The translations under genes were made by a program, and so were the position numbers. This document shows positions 43,199-51,925 of a stretch of DNA of 64,000 nucleotides, piece by piece (position 1 is the first letter of the stretch; the number at the start of each line of letters is the position of its first letter). The notes beneath the pieces were generated by a model. It ran no database searches, was not told where the DNA came from, and saw only the letters and a list, made by a program, of their open reading frames with translations. The stretch comes from Bacillota bacterium (lineage in GTDB: Bacteria; Bacillota; Clostridia; Lachnospirales; Lachnospiraceae), in NCBI GenBank assembly GCA_023418475.1, contig JAEZZO010000029.1, forward strand, positions 1 through 64,000, read 5' to 3'.

Positions 43199-44116
43199 TT
43201 AATAAGTATTATAGTATATATATTCATTCTTAGGAGCTTTTGTCTTATCAATAAACGCGTCTATCAGTATTGGTACCTTGGAACCCTGATAATCACTTGT
43301 AGATATGGTCGCTTTCACGATAATCCATTGATTCTCTTTCAATTCCTTTCTGTTCTCATAATTACATATTAATCCATATCCGACCAGATCTGCCGCGCAG
43401 CATACCATAAAATTTCTGCCTGCAAGAAATTGGTTGTTTTGTAAATCATCCATTGAAAATACCTGTGCCAGAAATTGATACTTCTCTCCCTTAAAATCAT
43501 CCGGATGGTCATACATGGCCATAAACCAATTGACAAAGGAATCTTCCTCAATTACATAATATCCATCAGCTTTGTTCTTATGGTAAACGCCTGATATCTC
43601 TGTTTCTTGCTTCTGATCCTGGATTTTAGGAGTAATAGGGTTATTCTGCTGCCCCTGTGTCTCTTGCAGATAATCATCTACATTGGAATACTCAGTATCC
43701 CTTGACATAGAGTTTTCATCTCCTGTATCGATGTTATTAATTTCATCTTTTTTACCTTCTTCCTTCCTCTGATCATTCATTTTCTTATCAATATTCTTAT
43801 CCCCTTTGAAGAAGTTATCAGCCAGAACCACTTCTGATTTTCCGCTCACTGCAGGAACAAATATTACAGCAAGCAATAATGGAAACAGATATATTACATA
43901 GCGCTGATAATTCGTATTATGACTCCCGGTTCTTTTATCCCATAACATACTGATTATAAAAAGGCCCAGTATTATTACAGATATCCATAATACAAGGTTA
44001 AACCGGGGATGCACATATTGATTGATTTTTCCGTCAATCAATCCACGTATCATTAAAATGATTGTCGATCCCAGTATAGAGGATTGTATGATAGCATCTC
44101 GATTTATTTTTTTCAT
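43199..44116 (-). CDS. TIGR03943/YcgQ-like membrane protein
   Basis: A 305-residue protein with two N-terminal membrane helices (about 10-30, 38-58) and a third near 75-95. A polar linker follows, then a C-terminal soluble domain with 'VCCAADLVGYGLICNYENRKELKENQWIIVKATI' in outline. It matches the TIGR03943/DUF1980 family, usually encoded next to a two-domain permease (YcgR) and, in many bacteria, COG0523 GTPases under zinc control. GAGG precedes the ATG. It follows the GTPase-permease fusion by 165 bp on the same strand. Confidence 0.85.
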   Translation of the reverse strand: MKKINRDAIIQSSILGSTIILMIRGLIDGKINQYVHPRFNLVLWISVIILGLFIISMLWDKRTGSHNTNYQRYVIYLFPLLLAVIFVPAVSGKSEVVLADNFFKGDKNIDKKMNDQRKEEGKKDEINNIDTGDENSMSRDTEYSNVDDYLQETQGQQNNPITPKIQDQKQETEISGVYHKNKADGYYVIEEDSFVNWFMAMYDHPDDFKGEKYQFLAQVFSMDDLQNNQFLAGRNFMVCCAADLVGYGLICNYENRKELKENQWIIVKATISTSDYQGSKVPILIDAFIDKTKAPKNEYIYYNTY

Positions 44117-44281
44117 CTTTTACCTCATTCCTGCGCATATTAAGTTTGCGCCGAGGGTTACGAAGGTACAATTTTTGTGAGTGAAAGTAATTTTTTTCAC
44201 CCGTCCAATCATGATGCCGCAAATCGGCATCGCAAATAATTGGGGAAGAAGCCTGCGTTTATATTTTTTCTATTTTCACTT

Positions 44282-45850
44282 TCAAATTAAATAACGCGAT
44301 AGAATTATAAATAAAATATATCCCATCAAACTAATGACAGTTCCTAGCAGAACCAAATATTTCTTTTTTATAATTTCTGAGAGCATCATCATATTCTTAA
44401 TATCCAGCATTGGCCCCAGAACAATATAAGACATGATTGGCATCATCTGAAAATTTCTAAGAAAGCTCCTTCCGATAAATGCATTAGAAGTAGAACAGGT
44501 AGACATAAATATAGCTGCAGCAATCATTACTATCTGCTGCATAATCAGACTGCTGCCAAAAAAAGTTTTTGTAGTCTGCGGAATAAGCGTTTGAATCAAC
44601 GAAGATATAAATGCTCCAAAAATCAGGTATTTCATTACCCTGAAGAATTCATATCTTGCACCTTTCATCACCGCTTCTATTTTGCCGCGAGAACCATCAA
44701 AGTTAAGTTCTGGCATATCTTCTCCGATCGTACGTGATTGGCGCAAATCTGTTATCATTCTCTTTGTTTCTACTCTGCTGATCTGTAAAATCAAGCCTGT
44801 TATAACTGCGATTGCCACTCCTGTGGCAGCCCTGACAATAACTAGATATGGACGTTCCGGAAATGCATAATAGACTGATGCCAGGACAATCGGATTTACA
44901 GCAGAGGATGCCAGCCAAAAGGTCATCGTCTGAGACAGGGGAGCGTCTTTCTTCAATAATCCGGATACAATCGGAACGATACCACAATCACATACTGGCA
45001 TAAAAAATCCGGCTATGGAAGCCAGGAAAAAGGAAGTAATCTTTCTATCCGATAAACCTTTCCTAATTCGTTCCGACGGCATAAAAAGCTGTATCAGACT
45101 AGAGATAATAGCTCCGATTAATACAAACGGTAGTGCTTCAATCAGTATTCCTAAAAAAACGGTAGAGATAGATTGCAGTAGCGTATATGACCTTAACAAC
45201 ATACGATCAGATATTAATATGGCGCTCAACATTAACAAAACACCAAGCTTGGTTCCGCTGCTAATCCTGAAATATTTCTCATGAGGTGGAAAATACCTGC
45301 TTATAATATCTCCCATTACTGCTTCATTATAAAACTGAACTTCGGTTCTTCTATTTATTTTCCTTATATCCTGCCGGATTACTCTCATCTGTTGCTTATT
45401 AAGCTTCTGTTGTCTGTTAAGCAGGACAATATCACTATTTTTTATCTGTGGTTGTATGAAAGAAGCCATATTCCCCAGATAACTATGAAAGCTTTCCCCT
45501 TCTCCAATAAATATTACATTCCTAAAACGATAACCAAAAGGGAGCTTTTGATTAAGCAACAAAGAGATATCCCAGGTTCCATTAAACTCAATCACGATAT
45601 TATCCGGTGAGTACTCATTATAGATATTTCGAAAAAAGTCTTCCTCTATTTCTGTCCGTTCGTTGACCAAAAACAGGTCAATCCTATGCTCCTGCAAAAG
45701 GTTTTCGTCATATTCCTCTATTCCTTCTTCACACATGACAAGAACGGATCTGCTGTATTCCATCATACAATTCTTTTTTATTAATTCATTTATAAAGCTT
45801 GTTTTACCGCTTGCTAAAAAACCAGTTATGATATCAATATATACGGCCAT
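44282..45850 (-). CDS. Fusion of a degenerate COG0523-type GTPase domain with a YcgR/DUF318 permease
   Basis: A 522-residue protein in two parts. Residues 1-195 resemble the G3E/COG0523 GTPase fold: P-loop 'GFLASGKTSF' is kept, but the CxCC metal motif is absent, Walker B reads 'IVIEFNGTWD', and the usual NKxD site reads 'LNRQQK'. Residues 205-522 form a membrane permease of the DUF318/ArsP_1 type with about eight helices and 'MPVCDCGIVPIVSGLLKK' plus 'MSTCSTSNAFIGR' cysteine motifs. The start at 45850 follows GGAAG. It is 36 bp downstream of an intact COG0523 gene. Confidence 0.85.
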   Translation of the reverse strand: MAVYIDIITGFLASGKTSFINELIKKNCMMEYSRSVLVMCEEGIEEYDENLLQEHRIDLFLVNERTEIEEDFFRNIYNEYSPDNIVIEFNGTWDISLLLNQKLPFGYRFRNVIFIGEGESFHSYLGNMASFIQPQIKNSDIVLLNRQQKLNKQQMRVIRQDIRKINRRTEVQFYNEAVMGDIISRYFPPHEKYFRISSGTKLGVLLMLSAILISDRMLLRSYTLLQSISTVFLGILIEALPFVLIGAIISSLIQLFMPSERIRKGLSDRKITSFFLASIAGFFMPVCDCGIVPIVSGLLKKDAPLSQTMTFWLASSAVNPIVLASVYYAFPERPYLVIVRAATGVAIAVITGLILQISRVETKRMITDLRQSRTIGEDMPELNFDGSRGKIEAVMKGARYEFFRVMKYLIFGAFISSLIQTLIPQTTKTFFGSSLIMQQIVMIAAAIFMSTCSTSNAFIGRSFLRNFQMMPIMSYIVLGPMLDIKNMMMLSEIIKKKYLVLLGTVISLMGYILFIILSRYLI

Positions 45851-45886
45851 TGTTACTTCCATTTCTATATCAGTTCTTTGTCTTGG

Positions 45887-46879
45887 TTACATGCCAAACA
45901 GCTCCGATAACTGCTGCTGGTCAATATCTTTTCCGATTACACAAATTCTTCCTGTAAAATCCACTGCTGTTTCCCGAATACTTTTTTCTCCCGGAACATA
46001 ATCAAATTGAACCCATTGCTCTTTGGACGTTCTGACAATCCCCTTTGCGCGCAAAATGACACCCTTCGACTGTTCAAGCCTCTCTAAAATCTCCTCAAGT
46101 TGACGATACTCGAATATTTTGCCGGTTTCTTTACTCCAAACCGAAAATACTTCATCCGCATGATGATGCGCCTTTAAAGCAGTTCCTGTTATCTTTAAAC
46201 CCCCATTTTTATACATTTTATCCTGTACTTTACAGTATGGATTAAGCTGCGTCAACATATTGTTTTCCATTCCATATTCCTCTGTAGTTTCTGCCAGTTC
46301 TACAAGTTGGGGCCCTGACAGTTGTTCCCAACCAGTCGTTATTAATGCAGCCTGCTTATTATATTTCTTAATATCATTGATGACATATTCCAGCATCTCC
46401 GGTTTAACGTTCTGTGTTCTGCTTAGAATTATTACTTTCGCATTCATCAGCTGGTCTTTATAGAACTCGCCAAAGTTTCTCATATATATCTTATATTTCG
46501 TGCAATCCACTACTGTCATGCAAATATTTAAACCAACCTCATTTTCCTTCATTAATTGCCCGCAGCCTCTAATCACATCAGAGAGCTTTCCGACACCGGA
46601 GGGTTCAATGATAATTCGATCAGGGTGATATGTCTTTGCCATTTCTTTTAGTGCCTGATTGAAATCTCCGGCTATGGTACAGCAGATACATCCTGAATTC
46701 ATCTCCTTTATCTCAATACCACTATTTTTTAACAATGTCCCATCTATGCCTATTTCGCCAAATTCATTTTCAATCAATACTAATTTCTCTTCTCCAAAGG
46801 ACTTCTCTTCCAATAGCTTTTTAATAAATGTTGTCTTACCTGCTCCTAAAAAACCAGAGATTATATCAACCTTTGTCAT
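45887..46879 (-). CDS. COG0523 (CobW/YciC/ZigA-family) metallochaperone GTPase
   Basis: A 330-residue G3E GTPase. The P-loop is 'GFLGAGKTT' (9-17), the metal site is CICC (C64, C66, C67) in 'NSGCICCTIAGD', Walker B is 'IIIEPSGVGK', and the G4-like region is 'ILSRTQ'. The C-terminal CobW_C domain has 'LKAHHHADEVFSVW', a His cluster. Members of this family insert or traffic zinc (or cobalt) and many are induced by zinc starvation. It is divergent from a ZnuA-like gene across two palindromes, which supports zinc. First gene of the three-gene operon. Confidence 0.92.
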   Translation of the reverse strand: MTKVDIISGFLGAGKTTFIKKLLEEKSFGEEKLVLIENEFGEIGIDGTLLKNSGIEIKEMNSGCICCTIAGDFNQALKEMAKTYHPDRIIIEPSGVGKLSDVIRGCGQLMKENEVGLNICMTVVDCTKYKIYMRNFGEFYKDQLMNAKVIILSRTQNVKPEMLEYVINDIKKYNKQAALITTGWEQLSGPQLVELAETTEEYGMENNMLTQLNPYCKVQDKMYKNGGLKITGTALKAHHHADEVFSVWSKETGKIFEYRQLEEILERLEQSKGVILRAKGIVRTSKEQWVQFDYVPGEKSIRETAVDFTGRICVIGKDIDQQQLSELFGM

Positions 46880-46960
46880 ATAATAAGCCTCCTTCTAACC
46901 ATCAGGAAAACTTGCGCTTTCCAAACTGTCAATTACATTGCTGCTGACTTTCTATTAGCG

Positions 46961-46990
46961 ATTGTAATCTACTTGCTTCTTTTTGTAAAG
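46961..46990 (-). promoter_or_regulatory. Promoter of the COG0523 operon
   Basis: On the minus strand, TTTACA (46985-46990), 18 bp, TACAAT (46961-46966). A 15-bp palindrome lies 7 bp upstream of the -35 element. Confidence 0.65.
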
Positions 46991-46997
46991 TATTTAT

Positions 46998-47012
46998 GCA
47001 AATCGTTTGCAA
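46998..47012. promoter_or_regulatory. Zur-like palindrome 1
   Basis: TGCAAATCGTTTGCA, a near-perfect inverted repeat (one central mismatch region) found twice identically in this intergenic region and nowhere else in the window that I can see. It resembles Fur/Zur-family boxes in size and AT-flanked symmetry. Confidence 0.7.
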
Positions 47013-47020
47013 AAACATAT

Positions 47021-47049
47021 TGACATTTCAGATCGAATGAGTTACTATG
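47021..47049 (+). promoter_or_regulatory. Promoter of the ZnuA-like gene
   Basis: TTGACA (47021-47026), 17 bp, TACTAT (47044-47049). The second palindrome begins 6 bp after the -10 element, covering the likely transcription start. Confidence 0.75.
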
Positions 47050-47054
47050 CAAAT

Positions 47055-47069
47055 GCAAATCGTTTGCAT
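47055..47069. promoter_or_regulatory. Zur-like palindrome 2
   Basis: A second exact copy of TGCAAATCGTTTGCA, 57 bp from the first. Placed at the start point of the ZnuA-like gene, where binding would block transcription. Confidence 0.7.
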
Positions 47070-47165
47070 GTTAACCCCGCACGTATATACAACCTATTTA
47101 CTCTATGCTGTTATCTGCATGCTAAATACATACTCGCAATATAAGCATACGAATGGAGGATGAAA

Positions 47166-48086
47166 ATGAAAAAAATTATTACCACTGTATTCATGCTTTG
47201 TATTACTTTGTTACTTACATCCTGTAAAAACAATACTACTCAAAATATCTCAGCGGACAATACAAAGCTTCAGGTATCCGTTACTTTTAATGCTTTATAT
47301 GAATTTGCTTCGGCCGTGGGACAAGATAAAGTACAGATAACCACAATTATTCCTGCCGGAACAGAGCCTCATGATTTTGAACCAAAAGCCGCTGACATGA
47401 AAAGACTAAGTGATGCTGACGTATTTGTTTATAATGGATTTGGAATGGAAGCATGGGCCGATAGGGCCATCAAAGCTTCAGAGAATAATAATTTAACTGT
47501 TATCATCGCATCAAATGGTGCCGATCCGATAAAGAATGAAGGGGAAGAAGAGATCAGTGAGCATGGACAATATGATCCTCATTTATGGCTAAGTCTGAAG
47601 GGTGCTGAAATTGAAGTGCAAAATATTGCAGACGGTTTCTCTTCTGCCGATCCTGAAAATAAGAACTTTTATGTAATAAATGCTAAAAATTATATTGATC
47701 AATTAGAAAAGTTATACAAGGAATATGATGAAAAATTCTTAACGATGCATAATAAGAATTTTGTAACCGGACATGCTGCTTTTAATTATTTTTGCAGAGA
47801 TTTTAAACTGAAACAAAACAGTGTGGAAGATGTTTTTGCAGAAGGAGAACCCTCTACGAAACAGCTTGCAAAACTGGTCGATTATTGCAAAGAAAATCAT
47901 GTAACTACTATTTTTGCAGAAGACATGGCAAGTCCCGAAATATCGCAAACATTGGCAGATGAAGTTGATGCTAAGGTTGAAACAATACACACCATTGAAA
48001 GCGCAGAAGAGAATTCTGCTACTTATATTGACCGAATGAGAGATAATTGCCAAAAAATATATGATAGCCTGTCCATACAAAAATAA
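47166..48086 (+). CDS. znuA: Zinc-type ABC substrate-binding lipoprotein (ZnuA/AdcA-like)
   Basis: A 306-residue lipoprotein (lipobox 'LLTSCKN') of the metal-binding SBP family 9. Metal-ligand motifs are 'PAGTEPHDFEPKAAD', 'YDPHLWLSLKGAEI', 'FVTGHAAFNYF' and a late acidic ligand region 'IFAEDMASPE'. The His-rich loop found in many ZnuA proteins is replaced by a short Glu-rich stretch. The ATG at 47166 is 6 bases after GGAGG; the ATG at 47160 abuts it. No permease or ATPase gene follows, so it must share one encoded elsewhere. Confidence 0.92.
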   Translation: MKKIITTVFMLCITLLLTSCKNNTTQNISADNTKLQVSVTFNALYEFASAVGQDKVQITTIIPAGTEPHDFEPKAADMKRLSDADVFVYNGFGMEAWADRAIKASENNNLTVIIASNGADPIKNEGEEEISEHGQYDPHLWLSLKGAEIEVQNIADGFSSADPENKNFYVINAKNYIDQLEKLYKEYDEKFLTMHNKNFVTGHAAFNYFCRDFKLKQNSVEDVFAEGEPSTKQLAKLVDYCKENHVTTIFAEDMASPEISQTLADEVDAKVETIHTIESAEENSATYIDRMRDNCQKIYDSLSIQK

Positions 48087-48167
48087 AATAATAGCGGATA
48101 AAAGCATCTTCTCTTATTAAGAACTATTCATATGATATAAATTCGATAGAATCTTTTAGTTAGGATT

Positions 48168-49469
48168 TTAAAATTGTTCGGGTGCTAATTTGACAATATC
48201 ATATTGCGAATTTATCATTAACCATAATGCCGGATAGAATACCATTACATTCCAAAATGCAATCCCTTTTAATGAGAACTCATTTACTGTATTCATCATT
48301 GCATTTAAGCTTCTTGCATCCAGAGACCATACGATATGCTGAAAGGAGGGTCCGATAATTATTGGATTATAAGTAAAAAATGGAGTCTGTGAGATTTCAT
48401 CAAACTGAAAGAAAGCGCCTACATTTTTTGCCAAATTTAATGCTGAATCAACCGTAAGCGAATATGCACTTGATTTTCCCTGTATATAAGGCAGCTGCCA
48501 GTCATAACTGATTACGGGGTTTCCCATTACAATCTTTTCTGCTGGTACCATTGTCAGAGCATACTTTATTAGAGCTCTCATATTAGTGATATTGCTGACT
48601 GGTGCCGGCGGACCGTAATTTGTACCCCATACAAATTTTAAGAATATAATTTCATCAACTACTTCGCCAATATCCGTGTAATCAATTTTTTCAAATACGA
48701 TATGTTCCTCTAGGTTTTCCAAGGACGGATTAATGATTGCAAAATACAGGTATCCTTCTTGTTTTATCCGGCTTGCTACCTTATCTATAAACTTAATATA
48801 AATACTCTGGTTTGCTGCATCTATATAATTATAGACCATATTTATGCCAGCATAGCCTTTGATTTTTAGGATTTCAAGAACATTCTCTATGTAATTATCC
48901 TGATATTCTTCATTGGATAATAAGCTGTAGGATATCTCCATATTAGCATCCCCCTCCAGAGATAAGGTTGAAATCAGCATGAGAGGAAGTGTTCCATATA
49001 CTTTCGATGTCCTAATAATTTCCGTATCGTCATAAAAAGCAATTACTTCCCCTCTTTCTGCCGCTCTATAATTGAAAACAGAAAGATAGGTAAGATTTGG
49101 TAACACTTTAGTAAGGTAATCTTTTTTGATAAACGGATAAGCAATACCATTTGTAACGATCTTTCTCTTCGTATTATAACTAATGACTAATTCCTCTCCC
49201 GGATAGATATAATCCCTATCTGCCAGATATGGATTGTTGCGGAGTAGCTGCATGAGAGATACCTGATTTTCCACTGAAATACTTTCCAATGTATCCCCGT
49301 CTTTTACCGTATATGTCTTTTCTGGATAGACAATGATGATTGTCTGTCCAACAACAAGCTCTTCCGGATTAATCATTCCATTCTCTTGAATCAGTTTTGA
49401 TACGGTTATATTGTATTTGTCGGCTATCGAATAAATGGTATCTCCGGGCTGAACCACATATATTTCCAT
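48168..49469 (-). CDS. LysM and GH18-like protein with lost catalytic motif
   Basis: A 433-residue protein without a signal peptide. Two LysM domains (about 2-46, 51-96: 'YVVQPGDTIYSIADKYNITVSKLIQENG' in outline and 'YTVKDGDTLESISVENQVSLMQLLRNNP') precede a GH18-like barrel (about 105-430). This layout matches spore cortex or coat proteins of the YaaH/SleL group. The GH18 motif DxxDxDxE should lie at 'GYAGINMVYNYI', where the Asp residues and catalytic Glu are replaced, so hydrolase activity is unlikely. It may serve a structural role in the spore. Single-gene unit. Confidence 0.88.
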   Translation of the reverse strand: MEIYVVQPGDTIYSIADKYNITVSKLIQENGMINPEELVVGQTIIIVYPEKTYTVKDGDTLESISVENQVSLMQLLRNNPYLADRDYIYPGEELVISYNTKRKIVTNGIAYPFIKKDYLTKVLPNLTYLSVFNYRAAERGEVIAFYDDTEIIRTSKVYGTLPLMLISTLSLEGDANMEISYSLLSNEEYQDNYIENVLEILKIKGYAGINMVYNYIDAANQSIYIKFIDKVASRIKQEGYLYFAIINPSLENLEEHIVFEKIDYTDIGEVVDEIIFLKFVWGTNYGPPAPVSNITNMRALIKYALTMVPAEKIVMGNPVISYDWQLPYIQGKSSAYSLTVDSALNLAKNVGAFFQFDEISQTPFFTYNPIIIGPSFQHIVWSLDARSLNAMMNTVNEFSLKGIAFWNVMVFYPALWLMINSQYDIVKLAPEQF

Positions 49470-49550
49470 ATTAAACCTCTATCGTACTTGATCTTAATAA
49501 TATATGTACAGGATTTCGTTTTATGCAGCATTGACAAGCAAATAGCTTAT

Positions 49551-49637
49551 TATGCACCTCTTTTGTTTGGCGTTAAAAGCTGCGCATCCTCCCGGAGGGT
49601 TTTATTACATAGGACGAACTTTCCTATGTAATAAAAA
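49551..49637 (+). repeat. Repeat B, copy 3
   Basis: AAAGCTGCGCATCCTCCCGG followed by the 15-bp stem (49600-49614 with 49622-49636), identical in that part to the copy at 10.7 kb. It lies between two minus-strand genes. Confidence 0.9.
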
Positions 49638-49672
49638 ATCTGCCATGGCATCGAAAACGAATGCCATAGCTA
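49632..49672 (-). terminator. Intrinsic terminator of the cytidylate-kinase-like gene
   Basis: On the minus strand, GCTATGGCATTCG pairs with CGATGCCATGGC, followed by AGATTTTTTATT. The T run coincides with the right end of repeat B. Confidence 0.75.
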
Positions 49673-49727
49673 ACTCTCCTCTTCATGATCTAATATTTTG
49701 TTACAGCTTTCACCGCACACGTCTTTC

Positions 49728-50318
49728 CTATACTGCTGTAATAGCCAGCTTGCAGATAATGTCTGCACAGGTATCAATGCCTAATTTGGAGGTATTTAAA
49801 CATATATCGTAATAATCTGCAACCCCAAACTCCGTATTCGTATAATAAGAACAATATTTTCGTCTAATTTTATCTATTATACGTATTTCCTCACTGATTT
49901 TTGCCTCTGTCGCTTCCGGCATTTTTGCCTTCATTCTCTCAAGACGCCAATAAGGATCTGCATATATGAATACATGCAATCCATGATCATATTCTTTTAG
50001 AATCGTATTTGCATTCCGTCCAACAATTACACAATTGCCTTTTTCTCCAATTTCCTTAATTACCTGCTGTTGTGCACTAAAGAGTTTTTCACTTAATGGT
50101 TTGTTATAAAAATCAAAAAGACTCTGTGCGAAGCCAAAATCCATCGGAACCTTTTCATCCCACTTCATCAGGCTTTCCACGTCCACGTTTGATTCTCTGG
50201 CAGCTCTTAAGATAAGTTCCTTATCATAGTATTCATAATTCATAGCTTCGGCCACTTTTCTGCCGATTTCTCCTCCGCCGGCTCCAAATTCACGGCTGAT
50301 TGTTATAATCTTTCTCAT
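49728..50318 (-). CDS. Cytidylate kinase-like family protein
   Basis: A 196-residue P-loop protein: 'ITISREFGAGGGEIGRKVAEAMNYEYYDKELI' in outline is the diagnostic start of the cytidylate-kinase-like (AAK6-type) family, with the P-loop in 'EFGAGGGEIGR'. 'VIVGRNANTIL' and a final 'YYDICLNTSKLG' follow. The nucleotide substrate is unproven. The ATG at 50318 follows GGAGG; the longer in-frame start at 50348 lies before it. Own terminator downstream. Confidence 0.88.
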   Translation of the reverse strand: MRKIITISREFGAGGGEIGRKVAEAMNYEYYDKELILRAARESNVDVESLMKWDEKVPMDFGFAQSLFDFYNKPLSEKLFSAQQQVIKEIGEKGNCVIVGRNANTILKEYDHGLHVFIYADPYWRLERMKAKMPEATEAKISEEIRIIDKIRRKYCSYYTNTEFGVADYYDICLNTSKLGIDTCADIICKLAITAV

Positions 50319-50360
50319 CTCAACCTCCGTTCCAGTACCAATGTACACAGTTAAATTCTA

Positions 50361-50400
50361 AGCGGTACATCCGGTAAGTGCTTCCGAATAAAGAGTATTA
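50361..50400 (+). repeat. Repeat C, copy 2 (left arm only)
   Basis: AGCGGTACATCCGGTAAGTGC then TTCCGAATAAAGAGTATT in outline matches the left arm of copy 1 near 23.07 kb. The remainder is absent. It lies downstream of the amino-acid ABC ATPase gene. Confidence 0.75.
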
Positions 50401-50424
50401 CCTTAGTCCGTTTTTACTCTGGCT

Positions 50425-51165
50425 TTACAAAACTTTATTTAAGAAATCAATGGTTCTGGCTTCCTTCGGATGAAGAATAACCTCATCGGGAGTACCTTGC
50501 TCTACAATATAGCCTCCGTCCATGAATATTACTCTATCTGCTACTTCTCTGGCAAAACCAATTTCATGCGTAACTACCACCATCGTCATACCTTCTGCCA
50601 CAAGTTCCTGCATAACTTTAAGCACTTCTCCAACCATCTCAGGATCCAGCGCGGAGGTGGGTTCATCAAAAAGCATAATATTCGGATTCATAGCCAATGC
50701 CCTGGCAATTGCAACACGCTGTTTCTGACCGCCGGAGAGCTGAGAGGGATAGGCATCCGCTTTTGCTTCCATTCCAACACGCTTTAATAGTTGAGATGCT
50801 ATCTCCTTTGCTTCCTCCTTAGTCATTCGTTTTAACTTCACTGGTGCCATCATAATATTCTGCAAAACAGTTTTATGAGGGAAAAGATTAAAATGCTGGA
50901 ATACCATTCCGATATTTTCGCGGACTTTATTAATATCTGTATGCTTATCCGTAATGATATTGTCATCCACATCAATGGTACCGCTGGTGGCAACCTCCAG
51001 CTGGTTTAAGCAGCGAAGAAAGGTTGATTTGCCGCTTCCGGAAGGTCCTAGCAGTACCACTACCTCACCCTCGGAGATATCGAGATTGATATCCTTTAAT
51101 ACTTCCAGTTTGCCAAAATTTTTCTTTAAGTTTTTAACGTGTATTTTGACTTTCCTATCTGCCAC
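50425..51165 (-). CDS. Polar amino-acid ABC importer ATPase (GlnQ-like)
   Basis: A 246-residue ATPase: Walker A 'GPSGSGKST', 'GMVFQHFNLFPHKTVLQNIM' in outline (typical of GlnQ/HisP), signature 'LSGGQKQRVAIARAL', Walker B 'IMLFDEPTSALD', 'VVTHEIGFAREVADR'. The start is a GTG at 51165, 7 bases after GGAGAG, overlapping the upstream permease gene by 11 bp. Third gene of the operon. Confidence 0.95.
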   Translation of the reverse strand: MADRKVKIHVKNLKKNFGKLEVLKDINLDISEGEVVVLLGPSGSGKSTFLRCLNQLEVATSGTIDVDDNIITDKHTDINKVRENIGMVFQHFNLFPHKTVLQNIMMAPVKLKRMTKEEAKEIASQLLKRVGMEAKADAYPSQLSGGQKQRVAIARALAMNPNIMLFDEPTSALDPEMVGEVLKVMQELVAEGMTMVVVTHEIGFAREVADRVIFMDGGYIVEQGTPDEVILHPKEARTIDFLNKVL

Positions 51166-51823
51166 GGTTCACTCTCCTTTCAACCTTCTTTGCAATTTTA
51201 CTTAAGGTAATGATTACGATCATATACATTATACCAACAATCGCCCATGTCTGCAGACTTTTAAAGGTATTGCCGCTAATTGTTTTACCCATATTCGTAA
51301 GTTCGGGAAAGCCGATTACGGATAGAATGGAGGTATCTTTTAAAGTAATAATAAACTGATTAATAATAGAGGGTATCATCGTACGGATCGCCTGTGGCAG
51401 CACAACTAACTGCATGCTCATAGAATAGCTTAAGCCCAGACTTCTGCTGGCTTCCATCTGTCCTCTGTCTACACTTTCGATTCCGGCGCGGATTATCTCA
51501 GCCATATAAGCACCACAGTTCATCGCAAGTGCAATCGTACCGGCCTGAAGTGCATTTAATCTGAAATCTTGTACACCCATCATTTTTATACCGGCAGGAA
51601 CACCAAAATAGATAAAATATGCAAGTACAATTAGCGGCACACCGCGAACTCCATCTACATATACGGTTCCAATAAAATTAAAAATTCGATTTTTCCCTAC
51701 ATTCATGAGTGAAAAAATCATACCTAATATTATGGCAAAAAACAGTGATAAAAGTGTGAGCAGTAACGTCTTGCCCAATGCTCCCAACAGCATCGAACCA
51801 TATGTTTGAACAATTGCAATCAT
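51155..51823 (-). CDS. Polar amino-acid ABC importer permease
   Basis: A 222-residue permease with about five membrane helices of the HisM/GlnP type. 'YVDGVRGVPLIVLAYFIYFG' in outline and the EAA loop 'GQMEASRSLGLSYSMSMQLVVLPQAIRTMIP' are diagnostic. The ATG at 51823 follows GGAGAAGG; the longer frame to 51859 lies before it. It forms the channel with the flanking binding protein and ATPase. Confidence 0.94.
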   Translation of the reverse strand: MIAIVQTYGSMLLGALGKTLLLTLLSLFFAIILGMIFSLMNVGKNRIFNFIGTVYVDGVRGVPLIVLAYFIYFGVPAGIKMMGVQDFRLNALQAGTIALAMNCGAYMAEIIRAGIESVDRGQMEASRSLGLSYSMSMQLVVLPQAIRTMIPSIINQFIITLKDTSILSVIGFPELTNMGKTISGNTFKSLQTWAIVGIMYMIVIITLSKIAKKVERRVNRGR

Positions 51824-51925
51824 CGCTTCCTTCTCCTTTATCCTTCCTAAAGCATACACGGTGACAGCAAAAACGTGAGTAACCTGTAAAGGTCTCCCAC
51901 GTTCGCCATCAAAATTAATATGATA

